From Bordetella parapertussis (GTDB taxonomy: Bacteria > Pseudomonadota > Gammaproteobacteria > Burkholderiales > Burkholderiaceae_C), in assembly GCA_945875935.1 (NCBI GenBank), contig CAMCNE010000070.1, forward strand, positions 1 through 12,364: a stretch of 12,364 nt of DNA, in the 5' to 3' direction. The stretch's first letter is position 1; the number at the start of each line of letters is the position of its first letter. This document shows, one piece after another, positions 1 through 7,261 of this stretch. The position numbers and the translations under genes were made by a program. The notes beneath the pieces are model-generated. The model made no database searches and was not told where the DNA came from. It saw nothing but the letters and a program-made list of their open reading frames with translations.

Positions 1-549
1 GTCACCCAGGCACGTTCGTGGACCGAAGGCGTCTGCATGGCCGCCACCATGGGCAGCGAAACCACAGCGGCTGCGGCCGGCCAGCAAGGCGTCGTGCGCC
101 GTGACCCGTTCGCCATGCTGCCGTTCATCGGCTACAACATGGCCGATTACTTTCAGCACTGGCTGAACCTGGGCGACAAGATCGGCGCCACCGGTGCCAA
201 GCTGCCGTCCATCTTCTGCGTGAACTGGTTCCGCAAGGGCGCCGATGGCAAGTTCGTCTGGCCTGGCTACGGCGAAAACATGCGCGCGATGGAGTGGATG
301 CTCGGTCGCATCGAAGGCACCGCTGGCGGCAAGGACAACGTGTTTGGGGTCAGCCCACGTTTCGAAGACATGCACTGGGAGGGTCTGAACTTCTCGCAGG
401 AGCAGTTCGACAGCGTGATCAGCATTGACACCGCCGCCTGGAAGCAGGAACTGACGCTGCATGCCGAGCTGTTCAAGCAGCTCGAACACCATCTGCCTGG
501 CGAGTTGCCAGCCACCATGGCGCGCATCGAAAACAGCCTGGGCGCGTGA
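1..549 (+). CDS. pckG: Phosphoenolpyruvate carboxykinase (GTP), C-terminal part, truncated by window start
   Basis: This is the last 182 codons of a GTP-dependent PEP carboxykinase. The reading frame is open from base 1, so the start and the upstream kinase P-loop lie outside the window. The family converts oxaloacetate plus GTP to PEP, CO2 and GDP in the cytosol, at the entry to gluconeogenesis. The segment RRDPFAMLPFIGYNMADYF and the later VNWFRK...KFVWPGYGEN block are hallmarks of the GTP class; the ATP class has a different C-terminus. The second block forms the guanine pocket. By alignment from memory with the animal enzyme (Phe517, Phe525, Phe530, Asn533), the first two Phe and the Asn are kept and the third Phe is Tyr here (codon 268-270). 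A full-length protein would be about 610-620 residues. The gene ends at TGA 547-549 and is followed by a clear terminator. The ATG at 37 is internal and not the start. Confidence 0.95.
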   Translation, partial: VTQARSWTEGVCMAATMGSETTAAAAGQQGVVRRDPFAMLPFIGYNMADYFQHWLNLGDKIGATGAKLPSIFCVNWFRKGADGKFVWPGYGENMRAMEWMLGRIEGTAGGKDNVFGVSPRFEDMHWEGLNFSQEQFDSVISIDTAAWKQELTLHAELFKQLEHHLPGELPATMARIENSLGA

Positions 550-580
550 TGAGCTGAACCTGCGGCCGCCCCCGCAGAGC

Positions 581-618
581 AAAGCCTCCGGTCGGGACAC
601 CGAACGGAGGCTTTTTTT
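581..618 (+). terminator. Intrinsic terminator of pckG
   Basis: AAAGCCTCCG (581-590) and CGGAGGCTTT (605-614) form a perfect 10-bp stem. After one mismatch, three more pairs (592-594 with 601-603) close a 6-nt loop. A run of seven T (612-618) follows, overlapping the 3' arm. This is a textbook Rho-independent terminator 32 bp after the pckG stop. It isolates pckG from the downstream ATPase gene. Confidence 0.93.
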
Positions 619-678
619 CATTCAACGCTGGCACGACCCTCGCTTGACAACAAGCTCTGTAACCACATCAAGGATCCC

Positions 679-1374
679 ATGGCCCACATTCATTTCATCG
701 GCGGCGAGAAAGGCGGGGTGGGCAAGTCGCTGGTGTCTCGCCTGCTGGCGCAGCACTTCATCGACCGTGAACTGCCCTTCCTCGGCTTCGACACCGACCG
801 CTCGCACGGCGCGCTGCTGCGCTTTTATTCAGGCTATGCCTCGCCGGTGCTGGTTGACCGGTATGAGGCGCTCGATTCGATCATCGAAGCCGCCATCGAG
901 CAGCCCGAGCGCCGCGTGCTGGTCGATCTGGCCGCGCAAACGCACGACCCGCTGGTCAAGTGGATGGACGAATCGGGCGTGCTCGAGATGGCCGGCGAAT
1001 CGGGCTTCGAGATCACCTACTGGCACGTGATGGACTCGGGCCGCGACTCGGTCGATCTGCTCAAGAAGCTGCTCGACCGCTTTGGTGCGCGGCTGGGCTA
1101 TGTGCTGGTGCGCAATCAGATGCGCGGCGACGACTTCAGCCTGCTCGAGCGATCCGGCGAGCACGACCGCGCCGAAGCACTGGGTGCGCGCACCGTGTCG
1201 ATCAAGCACCTGAGCGACGCCATCATCCAGAAGATCGACGGCTCGAGCAGCAGCTTCTGGGCCGCCCAGCACGACACCGAGAAGTCACGCACCGGCCTGG
1301 GCCTGATGGACCGCCAGCGCCTGAAGATGTGGCTGCGCGATGCCCATCAGCAAATCGAGTCGGCGGGGGTTTGA
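679..1374 (+). CDS. ParA/MinD-like deviant Walker P-loop ATPase, function unknown
   Basis: A 231-residue protein of the SIMIBI class, resembling the ParA/MinD branch. The deviant Walker A motif GGEKGGVGKS spans residues 8-17, with signature Lys11 and P-loop Lys16. FDTD (37-40) fits the switch I region and VLVDLAAQ (80-87) fits Walker B. VRNQ (144-147) fits the base-recognition strand. No DNA-binding N-terminal domain, membrane-targeting C-terminal helix or transmembrane segment is visible. Similar Burkholderiales proteins are, from memory, annotated as mobilization protein or hypothetical; I see no mobilization genes here to support that name. A partner gene (ParB-like, MinC-like) and parS-like sites are also absent nearby. 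The ATG at 679 is preceded by AAGGA (670-674) at a short 4-nt spacing. The pckG terminator lies upstream, so it must have its own promoter. The ATPase fold is secure; the biological role is not. Confidence 0.85.
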   Translation: MAHIHFIGGEKGGVGKSLVSRLLAQHFIDRELPFLGFDTDRSHGALLRFYSGYASPVLVDRYEALDSIIEAAIEQPERRVLVDLAAQTHDPLVKWMDESGVLEMAGESGFEITYWHVMDSGRDSVDLLKKLLDRFGARLGYVLVRNQMRGDDFSLLERSGEHDRAEALGARTVSIKHLSDAIIQKIDGSSSSFWAAQHDTEKSRTGLGLMDRQRLKMWLRDAHQQIESAGV

Positions 1375-1404
1375 GGCGCATCTGGTATCCGGCAGCTGGC
1401 GCCC

Positions 1405-1506
1405 GCAGGCCAGCGAGGCACTCGGGGTCGTCCGTGCCCCCCGCCATGGGCCGCAGGCCCATGGCTCCTCCTTGACCTACCGCCCCCGAGCGCCTCGCTG
1501 GCCTGC
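1405..1506. repeat. Nested inverted-repeat element
   Basis: Outer arms GCAGGCCAGCGAGGC (1405-1419) and GCCTCGCTGGCCTGC (1492-1506) are perfect 15-bp inverted copies. After one mismatch, pairing continues to about 26 positions per arm (1405-1430 with 1481-1506) with two mismatches in all. Inside sits a second perfect hairpin: GCCATGGGCC (1443-1452), loop GCA, GGCCCATGGC (1456-1465). The whole forms a 102-bp hairpin with an inner hairpin in its apical region. It lies 30 bp after the ATPase stop, has no coding potential and no T-run. It looks like a REP/MITE-like intergenic repeat. It may also stop or protect convergent transcripts. Confidence 0.75.
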
Positions 1507-1515
1507 TTGAGAGCG

Positions 1516-1718
1516 ACCCTCACCCTAACCCTCTCCCACACGTGGGAGAGGGGGCTTGAATGGCCCCTTTGCCGCAGGTGGGAGAGGGGACTTGAATGGC
1601 ACCCTCTTCCACAGGTTGGAGATGGGACTTGAATGACCCCCCTCTCCCGCCTCGCGGGAGAGGGCTTGACTTGAATGGCACCCTCTCCCGCCTGGCGGGA
1701 GAGGGCAGGGGTGAGGGT
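1516..1718. repeat. Tandem array of five CCCTCTCCC/GGGAGAGGG hairpins bounded by inverted arms
   Basis: The array is bounded by a 10-bp inverted pair, ACCCTCACCC (1516-1525) and GGGTGAGGGT (1709-1718). Between them are five hairpin units. Three are perfect at the core: 1529-1552, 1640-1664 (11-bp stem, 3-nt loop) and 1681-1705 (11-bp stem, 3-nt loop). Two are degenerate (about 1564-1590 and 1602-1626). Four linkers with the consensus CTTGAATGGCA begin at 1555, 1591, 1628 and 1670, giving periods of 36, 37 and 42 bp. The core palindrome resembles a common class of proteobacterial intergenic repeats known from memory. The array fills the gap between two convergent genes, so its hairpins form in transcripts from either side and could act as a bidirectional transcript-end structure. 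Confidence 0.85.
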
Positions 1719-1761
1719 CTTCTAGCAGCTCAGAAACAGACCCGACCACCCATCCCAAACA

Positions 1762-4287
1762 TCAAGGAATCGGCGTCAGTTTCGCCACCGACAGCGCCAG
1801 CCATTTCATGCCGTGGCGGCCGAAGTTGACCTGGGCGCGAGCATCTTCGCCGTGGCCCTCCAGCGTGACGATCACACCCTCGCCGAACTTGGTGTGAAAC
1901 ACGCTCTGGCCTGATTTGAGGCCGTGCGATGGCGCCTTGGACACCATGGGCGGCGGCGCGGGCTCGACACGCCCGGCACCCACGATCGAACCCAGGCCCG
2001 AGCCGCGTGCCCAGGCCGACTGGTACTCGCGCCCAAAGCCCGAGCCGAAAGCCTGATTGCGCGGCGTGATCCACTTCAGCGCAGCCTCGGGCAGCTCATC
2101 AAAGAAGCGGCTCTTGACGTTGTAGCGGGTCTGCCCGTGCAGCATGCGCGTTTGGCTGCAGCTCAGATACAGCCGCTTGCGCGCCCGCGTGATGGCCACG
2201 TACATCAGCCGGCGTTCTTCTTCCAGGCCGTCGAGATCGGAAGCGCTGTTCTCGTGCGGAAACAGGCCTTCTTCGAGCCCGGTGATGAACACCGCATCAA
2301 ATTCAAGCCCCTTGGCCGCGTGCACCGTCATCAGCTGGATGGCGTCCTGTCCAGCTTGCGCCTGGTTGTCACCCGCCTCGAGCGAGGCGTGCGTGAGGAA
2401 GGCGGCCAGCGGCGACATGATCTCGCCGGTTTCAGCATCGGGCGTGGTGATCAGCGAGGCGATGCCGGTGGGGGCGGCGCCTGGCTCCTCGCCCAGAGCG
2501 CCCAGCACCTTCGTCAGCTCGGCCTCGGCCGCATCAGACGGCGGCAGCGGCGTCGAGAACTCGTCGACTGGCAGCGCCACCGCGTCCTTGCCAAAGCCTT
2601 CTTGCGTGACGAAGGCTTCGGCGGCGTTGACGAGTTCATCCAGGTTTTCGAGCCGGTCCTGGCCTTCCTTGTCGGTGCGATAGAAGTTCATCAGCCCCGA
2701 GGCCTCGAGCATGTGCTCGATGATTTCGCGCAGCGTGAGGCCGCGAGTGGCCTCGCGCATGGCATCGACCAGCGCCACGAAGGCCTGCACGTTGCCGCCA
2801 CCCTTGCCGGCCACCGCGCCCACGCTTTGGTACAGACTGCGCCCGCTCGTGCGCGCGGCGTCTTGCAGCAGCTCGATGGTGCGCGCACCGATGCCGCGGG
2901 TCGGGAAGTTGACCACCCGCAAGAAGCTGGTGTCGTCATTGGGGTTCTCAATCAGGCGCAAGTAGCCCAGCGCGTGCTTGACCTCGGCGCGCTCGAAAAA
3001 GCGCAGCCCGCCGTAGACCTTGTACGGAATGGCGGCGTTGAACAGCGCACTCTCAATCACCCGGCTTTGTGCGTTGCTGCGGTACAGCAGCGCGATGTCG
3101 CGACGCGGCGTGCCTTCGCGGTGCAGTTGCTGGGCTTCTTCGATGAACCACTGCGCTTCGGCGAAGTCGCTGGTGGCTTCGAACACGCGCACCGGCTCAC
3201 CCGGGCCGGCCTCGGTGTGCAGGTTCTTGCCCAGACGGCGCGAGTTGCGCGAGATCAGCTCGTTGGCCGCATCGAGGATGTGGCCGAAGCTGCGGTAGTT
3301 GCGCTCGAGCTTGATGACCTGCTGCACCCGGAACTCGCGCTCGAAGTCGGCCATGTTGCCGACCTGCGCACCGCGAAAGGCGTAGATGCTCTGGTCGTCG
3401 TCGCCCACGGCCAGCACCGCGCAGCCGTTGGGTCCGGGCGGGCCGGCGAACATCTTGAGCCAGGCGTACTGCAGCCGGTTGGTGTCCTGGAACTCGTCGA
3501 CCAGGATGTGCCGAAAGCGCCGCTGGTAGTGATCGCGAAGGCTCGGCTGGTCGCGCATCAGCTCGTAGGTGCGCAGCATCAGCTCGGCGAAGTCGACCAC
3601 GCCTTCGCGCTGGCACTGGTCTTCGTAGGCCTGGTAGATCTGCACCAGCACGCGGCTTTGCTCATCGCGCACTTCCACGTCTTTCGGGCGCAGGCCGTCT
3701 TCCTTTTGCCCGGCGATGAACCAGGTGGTGGCCTTGGGCACGAAGCGCTCTTCGTCGAGCTTCATGCCCTTGATGACGCGCTTGACGGCCGAGAGCTGAT
3801 CGGCCGAATCGAGGATCTGAAACCCCTGCGGCAGCGCCGCGAGCTTCCAGTGCGCGCGCAAGAAGCGGTTGCACAGCCCGTGGAAGGTGCCCACCCACAT
3901 GCCGCGCACCGGAATCGGCAGCATGGCGCTCAGCCGCGTGAGCATTTCCTTGGCTGCCTTGGTGGTGACGGTCACGGCCATGACGCCGCCCGGCGCGAGC
4001 TGGCCGGTCTGGATCAGCCAGGCGATGCGGGTGGTCAGCACGCGCGTCTTGCCCGAGCCGGCACCGGCCAAGATCAGCGAGGGGCGCGGCGGCAGCGTGA
4101 CGGCAGCGAGCTGCTCGGGGTTGAGTCCGCGCAGCAGGCCTTCGGCGGTGGGCAGCGCGGGACGCTCATCGGCCGCGATCTCGCCCGTGGCCTCGAGGGG
4201 CGAGGCGCTGGGGCCATCTTCTTCAAACAGGGGGATCGAGGGGTCGTCGTGCGGGGCGACGCCCGGGTGCTCTGAGGGGCTGGGCAT
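1762..4287 (-). CDS. uvrD: ATP-dependent DNA helicase UvrD (SF1, helicase II)
   Basis: An 841-residue superfamily 1A helicase that unwinds DNA 3' to 5' in nucleotide excision repair and mismatch repair. Motifs appear in order: Q motif LNPEQLAAV (55-63), Walker A AGAGSGKT (74-81), TKAAKEM (109-115), GTFHG (133-137), VDEFQDT (263-269), GDDDQSIYAFRGA (295-307), ERNYRS (328-333), TVHAAKGLEFD (654-664) and ERRLMYVAITRARKRL (691-706). The C-terminus (about 789-839, GLKSGQSVFHTKFGEGVI...) fits the Tudor-like domain that binds RNA polymerase in UvrD/PcrA. It is about 120 residues longer than the E. coli protein. The excess is a roughly 50-residue acidic, Pro-rich N-terminal tail and a low-complexity stretch at about 565-645 before motif V. 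The ATG at 4287 has no clear Shine-Dalgarno sequence. A candidate -10 box lies only 6 bp upstream, so the mRNA may be leaderless. The gene is divergent from valS. Confidence 0.96.
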   Translation of the reverse strand: MPSPSEHPGVAPHDDPSIPLFEEDGPSASPLEATGEIAADERPALPTAEGLLRGLNPEQLAAVTLPPRPSLILAGAGSGKTRVLTTRIAWLIQTGQLAPGGVMAVTVTTKAAKEMLTRLSAMLPIPVRGMWVGTFHGLCNRFLRAHWKLAALPQGFQILDSADQLSAVKRVIKGMKLDEERFVPKATTWFIAGQKEDGLRPKDVEVRDEQSRVLVQIYQAYEDQCQREGVVDFAELMLRTYELMRDQPSLRDHYQRRFRHILVDEFQDTNRLQYAWLKMFAGPPGPNGCAVLAVGDDDQSIYAFRGAQVGNMADFEREFRVQQVIKLERNYRSFGHILDAANELISRNSRRLGKNLHTEAGPGEPVRVFEATSDFAEAQWFIEEAQQLHREGTPRRDIALLYRSNAQSRVIESALFNAAIPYKVYGGLRFFERAEVKHALGYLRLIENPNDDTSFLRVVNFPTRGIGARTIELLQDAARTSGRSLYQSVGAVAGKGGGNVQAFVALVDAMREATRGLTLREIIEHMLEASGLMNFYRTDKEGQDRLENLDELVNAAEAFVTQEGFGKDAVALPVDEFSTPLPPSDAAEAELTKVLGALGEEPGAAPTGIASLITTPDAETGEIMSPLAAFLTHASLEAGDNQAQAGQDAIQLMTVHAAKGLEFDAVFITGLEEGLFPHENSASDLDGLEEERRLMYVAITRARKRLYLSCSQTRMLHGQTRYNVKSRFFDELPEAALKWITPRNQAFGSGFGREYQSAWARGSGLGSIVGAGRVEPAPPPMVSKAPSHGLKSGQSVFHTKFGEGVIVTLEGHGEDARAQVNFGRHGMKWLALSVAKLTPIP

Positions 4288-4293
4288 CGGGGC

Positions 4294-4317
4294 ATTCTAG
4301 GAGCCGCCTCCTACAAT
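4294..4317. promoter_or_regulatory. Divergent promoter region of uvrD and valS with short dyad
   Basis: Only 90 bp separate the uvrD and valS starts. TAGGAG (4298-4303) and CTCCTA (4308-4313) form a dyad with a 4-bp centre. On the minus strand TAGAAT (4299-4294) is a candidate -10 box that would start transcription at about the uvrD ATG. On the plus strand TACAAT (4312-4317) is a candidate -10 for valS, giving a leader of about 50-55 nt. Neither has a recognisable TTGACA-like -35 at normal spacing, so the calls rest on the -10 hexamers and position alone. Confidence 0.35.
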
Positions 4318-4377
4318 CCGGCCTCCGTTTTCGTGCTCTCAGGCGACCGTTTTCGCGGCGCTCTACCCGGTGTCCCC

Positions 4378-7227
4378 ATGACCGAACTGGCCAAGTCTTT
4401 CGAACCCGCCGACATCGAAGCCCACTGGGGCCCGCTGTGGGAAAAAAGCAGTGTCTACGAACCCACGCTCGACGCGGCCAAGCCGTCGTTCTCGATCCAG
4501 CTGCCACCGCCCAATGTGACCGGCACGCTGCACATGGGCCATGCGTTCAACCAGACGATCATGGACAGCCTCACGCGCTACCACCGCATGCGCGGCTTCA
4601 ACACGCTGTGGGTGCCGGGCACCGACCACGCCGGCATCGCCACGCAGATCGTGGTGGAGCGTCAGTTGCAAGAACAGGGGCAAAGCCGCCACGACCTGGG
4701 CCGCAAGAATTTCGTGGCCCGCGTGTGGGACTGGAAGCAGCAGTCGGGCTCGACCATCACGCAACAGATGCGCCGCATGGGCGACAGCGTGAGCTGGCCG
4801 CACGAGTACTTCACGATGGACGACAAGCTGTCCAAGGTGGTCACCAACACCTTCGTGCAGTTGCACGAGCAAGGCCTGATCTATCGCGGCAAGCGGCTGG
4901 TCAACTGGGACCCGGTGCTCAAGAGCGCGGTGTCCGACCTCGAGGTCGAGAGCGAGGAAGAAGACGGCTCGCTGTGGCACATCCGCTATCCGTTGGCCGA
5001 TGGTTCTGGCGATCTGGTGGTCGCCACCACCCGGCCTGAGACCCTGCTCGGTGACGTGGCGGTGATGGTGCACCCCGAAGACGAGCGCTACGCAGCGCTG
5101 ATCGGCCAGCAGGTCACGTTGCCGCTGTGCGGCCGCACCATCCCGGTCATCGCCGACGACTACGTCGATCGCGCCTTCGGCACCGGCGTGGTCAAGGTGA
5201 CGCCCGCGCACGATGTGAACGACCATGCGGTGGGCCAGCGGCACGGGTTGCCGATCATCGGTGTGCTCACGCTCGATGCGGCGATCAACGACAACGCGCC
5301 CGAGGTCTATCGCGGGCTCGACCGCTTCGTGGCTCGCAAGCGCATCGTGGCCGACCTCGAAGCACAGGGCTTTCTGGTCGAGGTCAAAAAGCACAAGCTG
5401 ATGGTGCCGCGCTGCGCACGCACCGGCCAGATCATCGAGCCCATGCTCACCGACCAGTGGTTCGTGGCCATGACCAAGGCCGGCCCCGACGGCAAGAGCA
5501 TCGCGCAAAAGGCCATCGATGCGGTCGACAGCGGCGCGGTCAAGTTCGTGCCCGAGCAGTGGGTCAACACCTACGACCAGTGGATGAAAAACATCACCGA
5601 CTGGTGCATCTCGCGCCAGCTGTGGTGGGGCCATCAGATTCCGGCTTGGTACGGCACCGATGGCGAGCTGTTCGTCGCGCGCAGCGAAGATGAAGCGCGC
5701 GCCAAGGCCACGGCTGCCGGCTACACGGGTGAGCTCAAGCGCGACGAAGACGTGCTCGACACCTGGTACTCGTCGGCCATGGTGCCGTTCTCGTCGCTGG
5801 GGTGGCCCGAGCCCACGAAGGAAATGGACCTGTTCCTGCCGTCGAGCGTGCTGGTCACCGGCTACGACATCATCTTCTTCTGGGTCGCCCGGATGATCAT
5901 GATGACCACGCACTTCACTGGGCGCGTGCCGTTCCACCACGTCTACATCCACGGCCTGGTGCGCGACGCGCAGGGCAAGAAGATGAGCAAGTCCGAAGGC
6001 AACGTGCTCGACCCGGTGGACCTGATCGACGGCATTGCGCTCGCACCGCTGCTCGACAAGCGCACGGTGGGCCTGCGCAAGCCCGAGACCGCACCGCGCG
6101 TGCGCAAGGACACCGAAAAAGAATTCCCCGACGGCATTCCCGCATTCGGCGCCGACGCGCTGCGCTTCACCTTCGCGTCGCTGGCCAGCCTGGGGCGCAG
6201 CATCAACTTCGACAGCAAGCGCTGCGAGGGCTACCGCAACTTCTGCAACAAGCTGTGGAACGCCACGCGCTTTGTGCTGATGAACTGCGAAGGTCAGGAC
6301 TGCGGGCTGGGCGAGCACACGAAGTCGCAATGCGGTGCGGGCGACGGCAGCGCGCCGCCGTACCTGAGCTTCTCGCAGGCCGACCGCTGGATCACCAGCG
6401 AACTGCAGCGCGTCGAAGCGGCCGTGGCGCAGGGCTTTGCCGACTACCGGCTCGACAACGTGGCCGGCGCCATCTACTCGTTCGTCTGGGACGAGTACTG
6501 CGACTGGTACCTCGAGATCGCCAAGGTCCAGGTGCAAACCGGCGACGAGGCCGCACAGCGCGCCACCCGCCGCACGCTGATCCGCGTGCTCGAGACGGTG
6601 CTGCGACTGCTGCACCCGATCACGCCGTTCATCACCGCCGAGTTGTGGGAGCGCGTGGCGGTGGTGGCGCACCGCAAGGTGGCCGGGTCGGATGACAGCT
6701 TGGTCACCGCGCCCTACCCCGAGGCGCAGCTTGACCGCATCGACGCCAACGCCGACGCCTGGGTCGCTCAGCTCAAGGGCATGGTGGGCGCTTGCCGCCG
6801 CCTGCGCAGCGAGATGAGCTTGTCGCCCGACAAGCGCGTGCCGCTGATGGCGCTGGGCGATGCGGCCTTTGTGCAAGCCGCCGCCCCCCTGCTCAAGGCG
6901 CTGGCCAAGGTGTCCGACGTGCAGGTGCACACCGACGAGGCGGCCTACGCGCAAGCCACGCTGAACTCGCCGGTGGTCGAATTCGGCGGCACGCGGCTCG
7001 CGCTGCACGTCGAGATCGACGTGGCCGCCGAGACCGAACGCCTGACCAAGGAGATCACCCGGCTCGACGGCGAGATCACCAAGGCCACTGCCAAGCTGGC
7101 CAACGAAGGCTTCGTGGCGCGCGCGCCGGCGGCGGTGGTGGCTCAAGAACGCCAGCGGATTGCCGAATTCACCGCCACACGCGACCGGCTGCAAGCTCAA
7201 GTGCTGAGGCTGGCGTCCACGACGTAG
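4378..7227 (+). CDS. valS: Valyl-tRNA synthetase
   Basis: A 949-residue class Ia aminoacyl-tRNA synthetase that charges tRNA-Val and edits mischarged Thr. The class I signature HMGH is at 52-55, within PPPNVTGTLHMGH. The CP1 editing domain shows TTRPET (217-222) and TPAHDVNDH (275-283). KMSKS is at 535-539. An anticodon-binding helical domain follows, and the C-terminus (about 880-945) is the heptad-rich coiled-coil arm typical of bacterial ValRS. After KMSKS there is a stretch, GIALAPLLDKRTVGLRKPET..., before the domain resumes at FGADALRFTFASLA; as I recall it this is usual in betaproteobacterial ValRS. The frame is open back to a GTG at 4333, but MTELAKSFEP at 4378 matches the family N-terminus. 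No strong ribosome binding site is seen before 4378. No T-box or other tRNA-sensing leader is visible. Confidence 0.97.
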   Translation: MTELAKSFEPADIEAHWGPLWEKSSVYEPTLDAAKPSFSIQLPPPNVTGTLHMGHAFNQTIMDSLTRYHRMRGFNTLWVPGTDHAGIATQIVVERQLQEQGQSRHDLGRKNFVARVWDWKQQSGSTITQQMRRMGDSVSWPHEYFTMDDKLSKVVTNTFVQLHEQGLIYRGKRLVNWDPVLKSAVSDLEVESEEEDGSLWHIRYPLADGSGDLVVATTRPETLLGDVAVMVHPEDERYAALIGQQVTLPLCGRTIPVIADDYVDRAFGTGVVKVTPAHDVNDHAVGQRHGLPIIGVLTLDAAINDNAPEVYRGLDRFVARKRIVADLEAQGFLVEVKKHKLMVPRCARTGQIIEPMLTDQWFVAMTKAGPDGKSIAQKAIDAVDSGAVKFVPEQWVNTYDQWMKNITDWCISRQLWWGHQIPAWYGTDGELFVARSEDEARAKATAAGYTGELKRDEDVLDTWYSSAMVPFSSLGWPEPTKEMDLFLPSSVLVTGYDIIFFWVARMIMMTTHFTGRVPFHHVYIHGLVRDAQGKKMSKSEGNVLDPVDLIDGIALAPLLDKRTVGLRKPETAPRVRKDTEKEFPDGIPAFGADALRFTFASLASLGRSINFDSKRCEGYRNFCNKLWNATRFVLMNCEGQDCGLGEHTKSQCGAGDGSAPPYLSFSQADRWITSELQRVEAAVAQGFADYRLDNVAGAIYSFVWDEYCDWYLEIAKVQVQTGDEAAQRATRRTLIRVLETVLRLLHPITPFITAELWERVAVVAHRKVAGSDDSLVTAPYPEAQLDRIDANADAWVAQLKGMVGACRRLRSEMSLSPDKRVPLMALGDAAFVQAAAPLLKALAKVSDVQVHTDEAAYAQATLNSPVVEFGGTRLALHVEIDVAAETERLTKEITRLDGEITKATAKLANEGFVARAPAAVVAQERQRIAEFTATRDRLQAQVLRLASTT

Positions 7228-7261
7228 ACCTTCGCTGAGGTTGCACATCGGGATCGGGCGC

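Noticed and set aside
644..672. Promoter for the ParA-like gene, from TTGACA at 644-649
   Set aside because: No acceptable -10 hexamer is found 16-18 bp downstream (the region reads about CATCAAGG), so the -35 match may be chance.
1516..1718. CRISPR array, suggested by a repeat period near 36 bp
   Set aside because: The units are palindromic hairpins joined by a conserved linker. There are no unique spacers, the repeat varies in length and sequence, and no cas gene is near.
1525..1829. Small open frames within the hairpin array
   Set aside because: They encode Pro/Arg/Gly repeats that simply follow the DNA repeat, lack ribosome binding sites and overlap the uvrD 3' end.
1924..4275. A 783-codon open frame antisense to uvrD
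   Set aside because: Same GC-driven shadow effect. The translation is rich in Arg, Ala, His and Gly with no motif, while uvrD on the other strand has all helicase motifs.
4333..4377. valS start at GTG 4333
   Set aside because: The 15 extra residues match nothing in the family N-terminus, and MTELAKSFEP at 4378 is the expected beginning.
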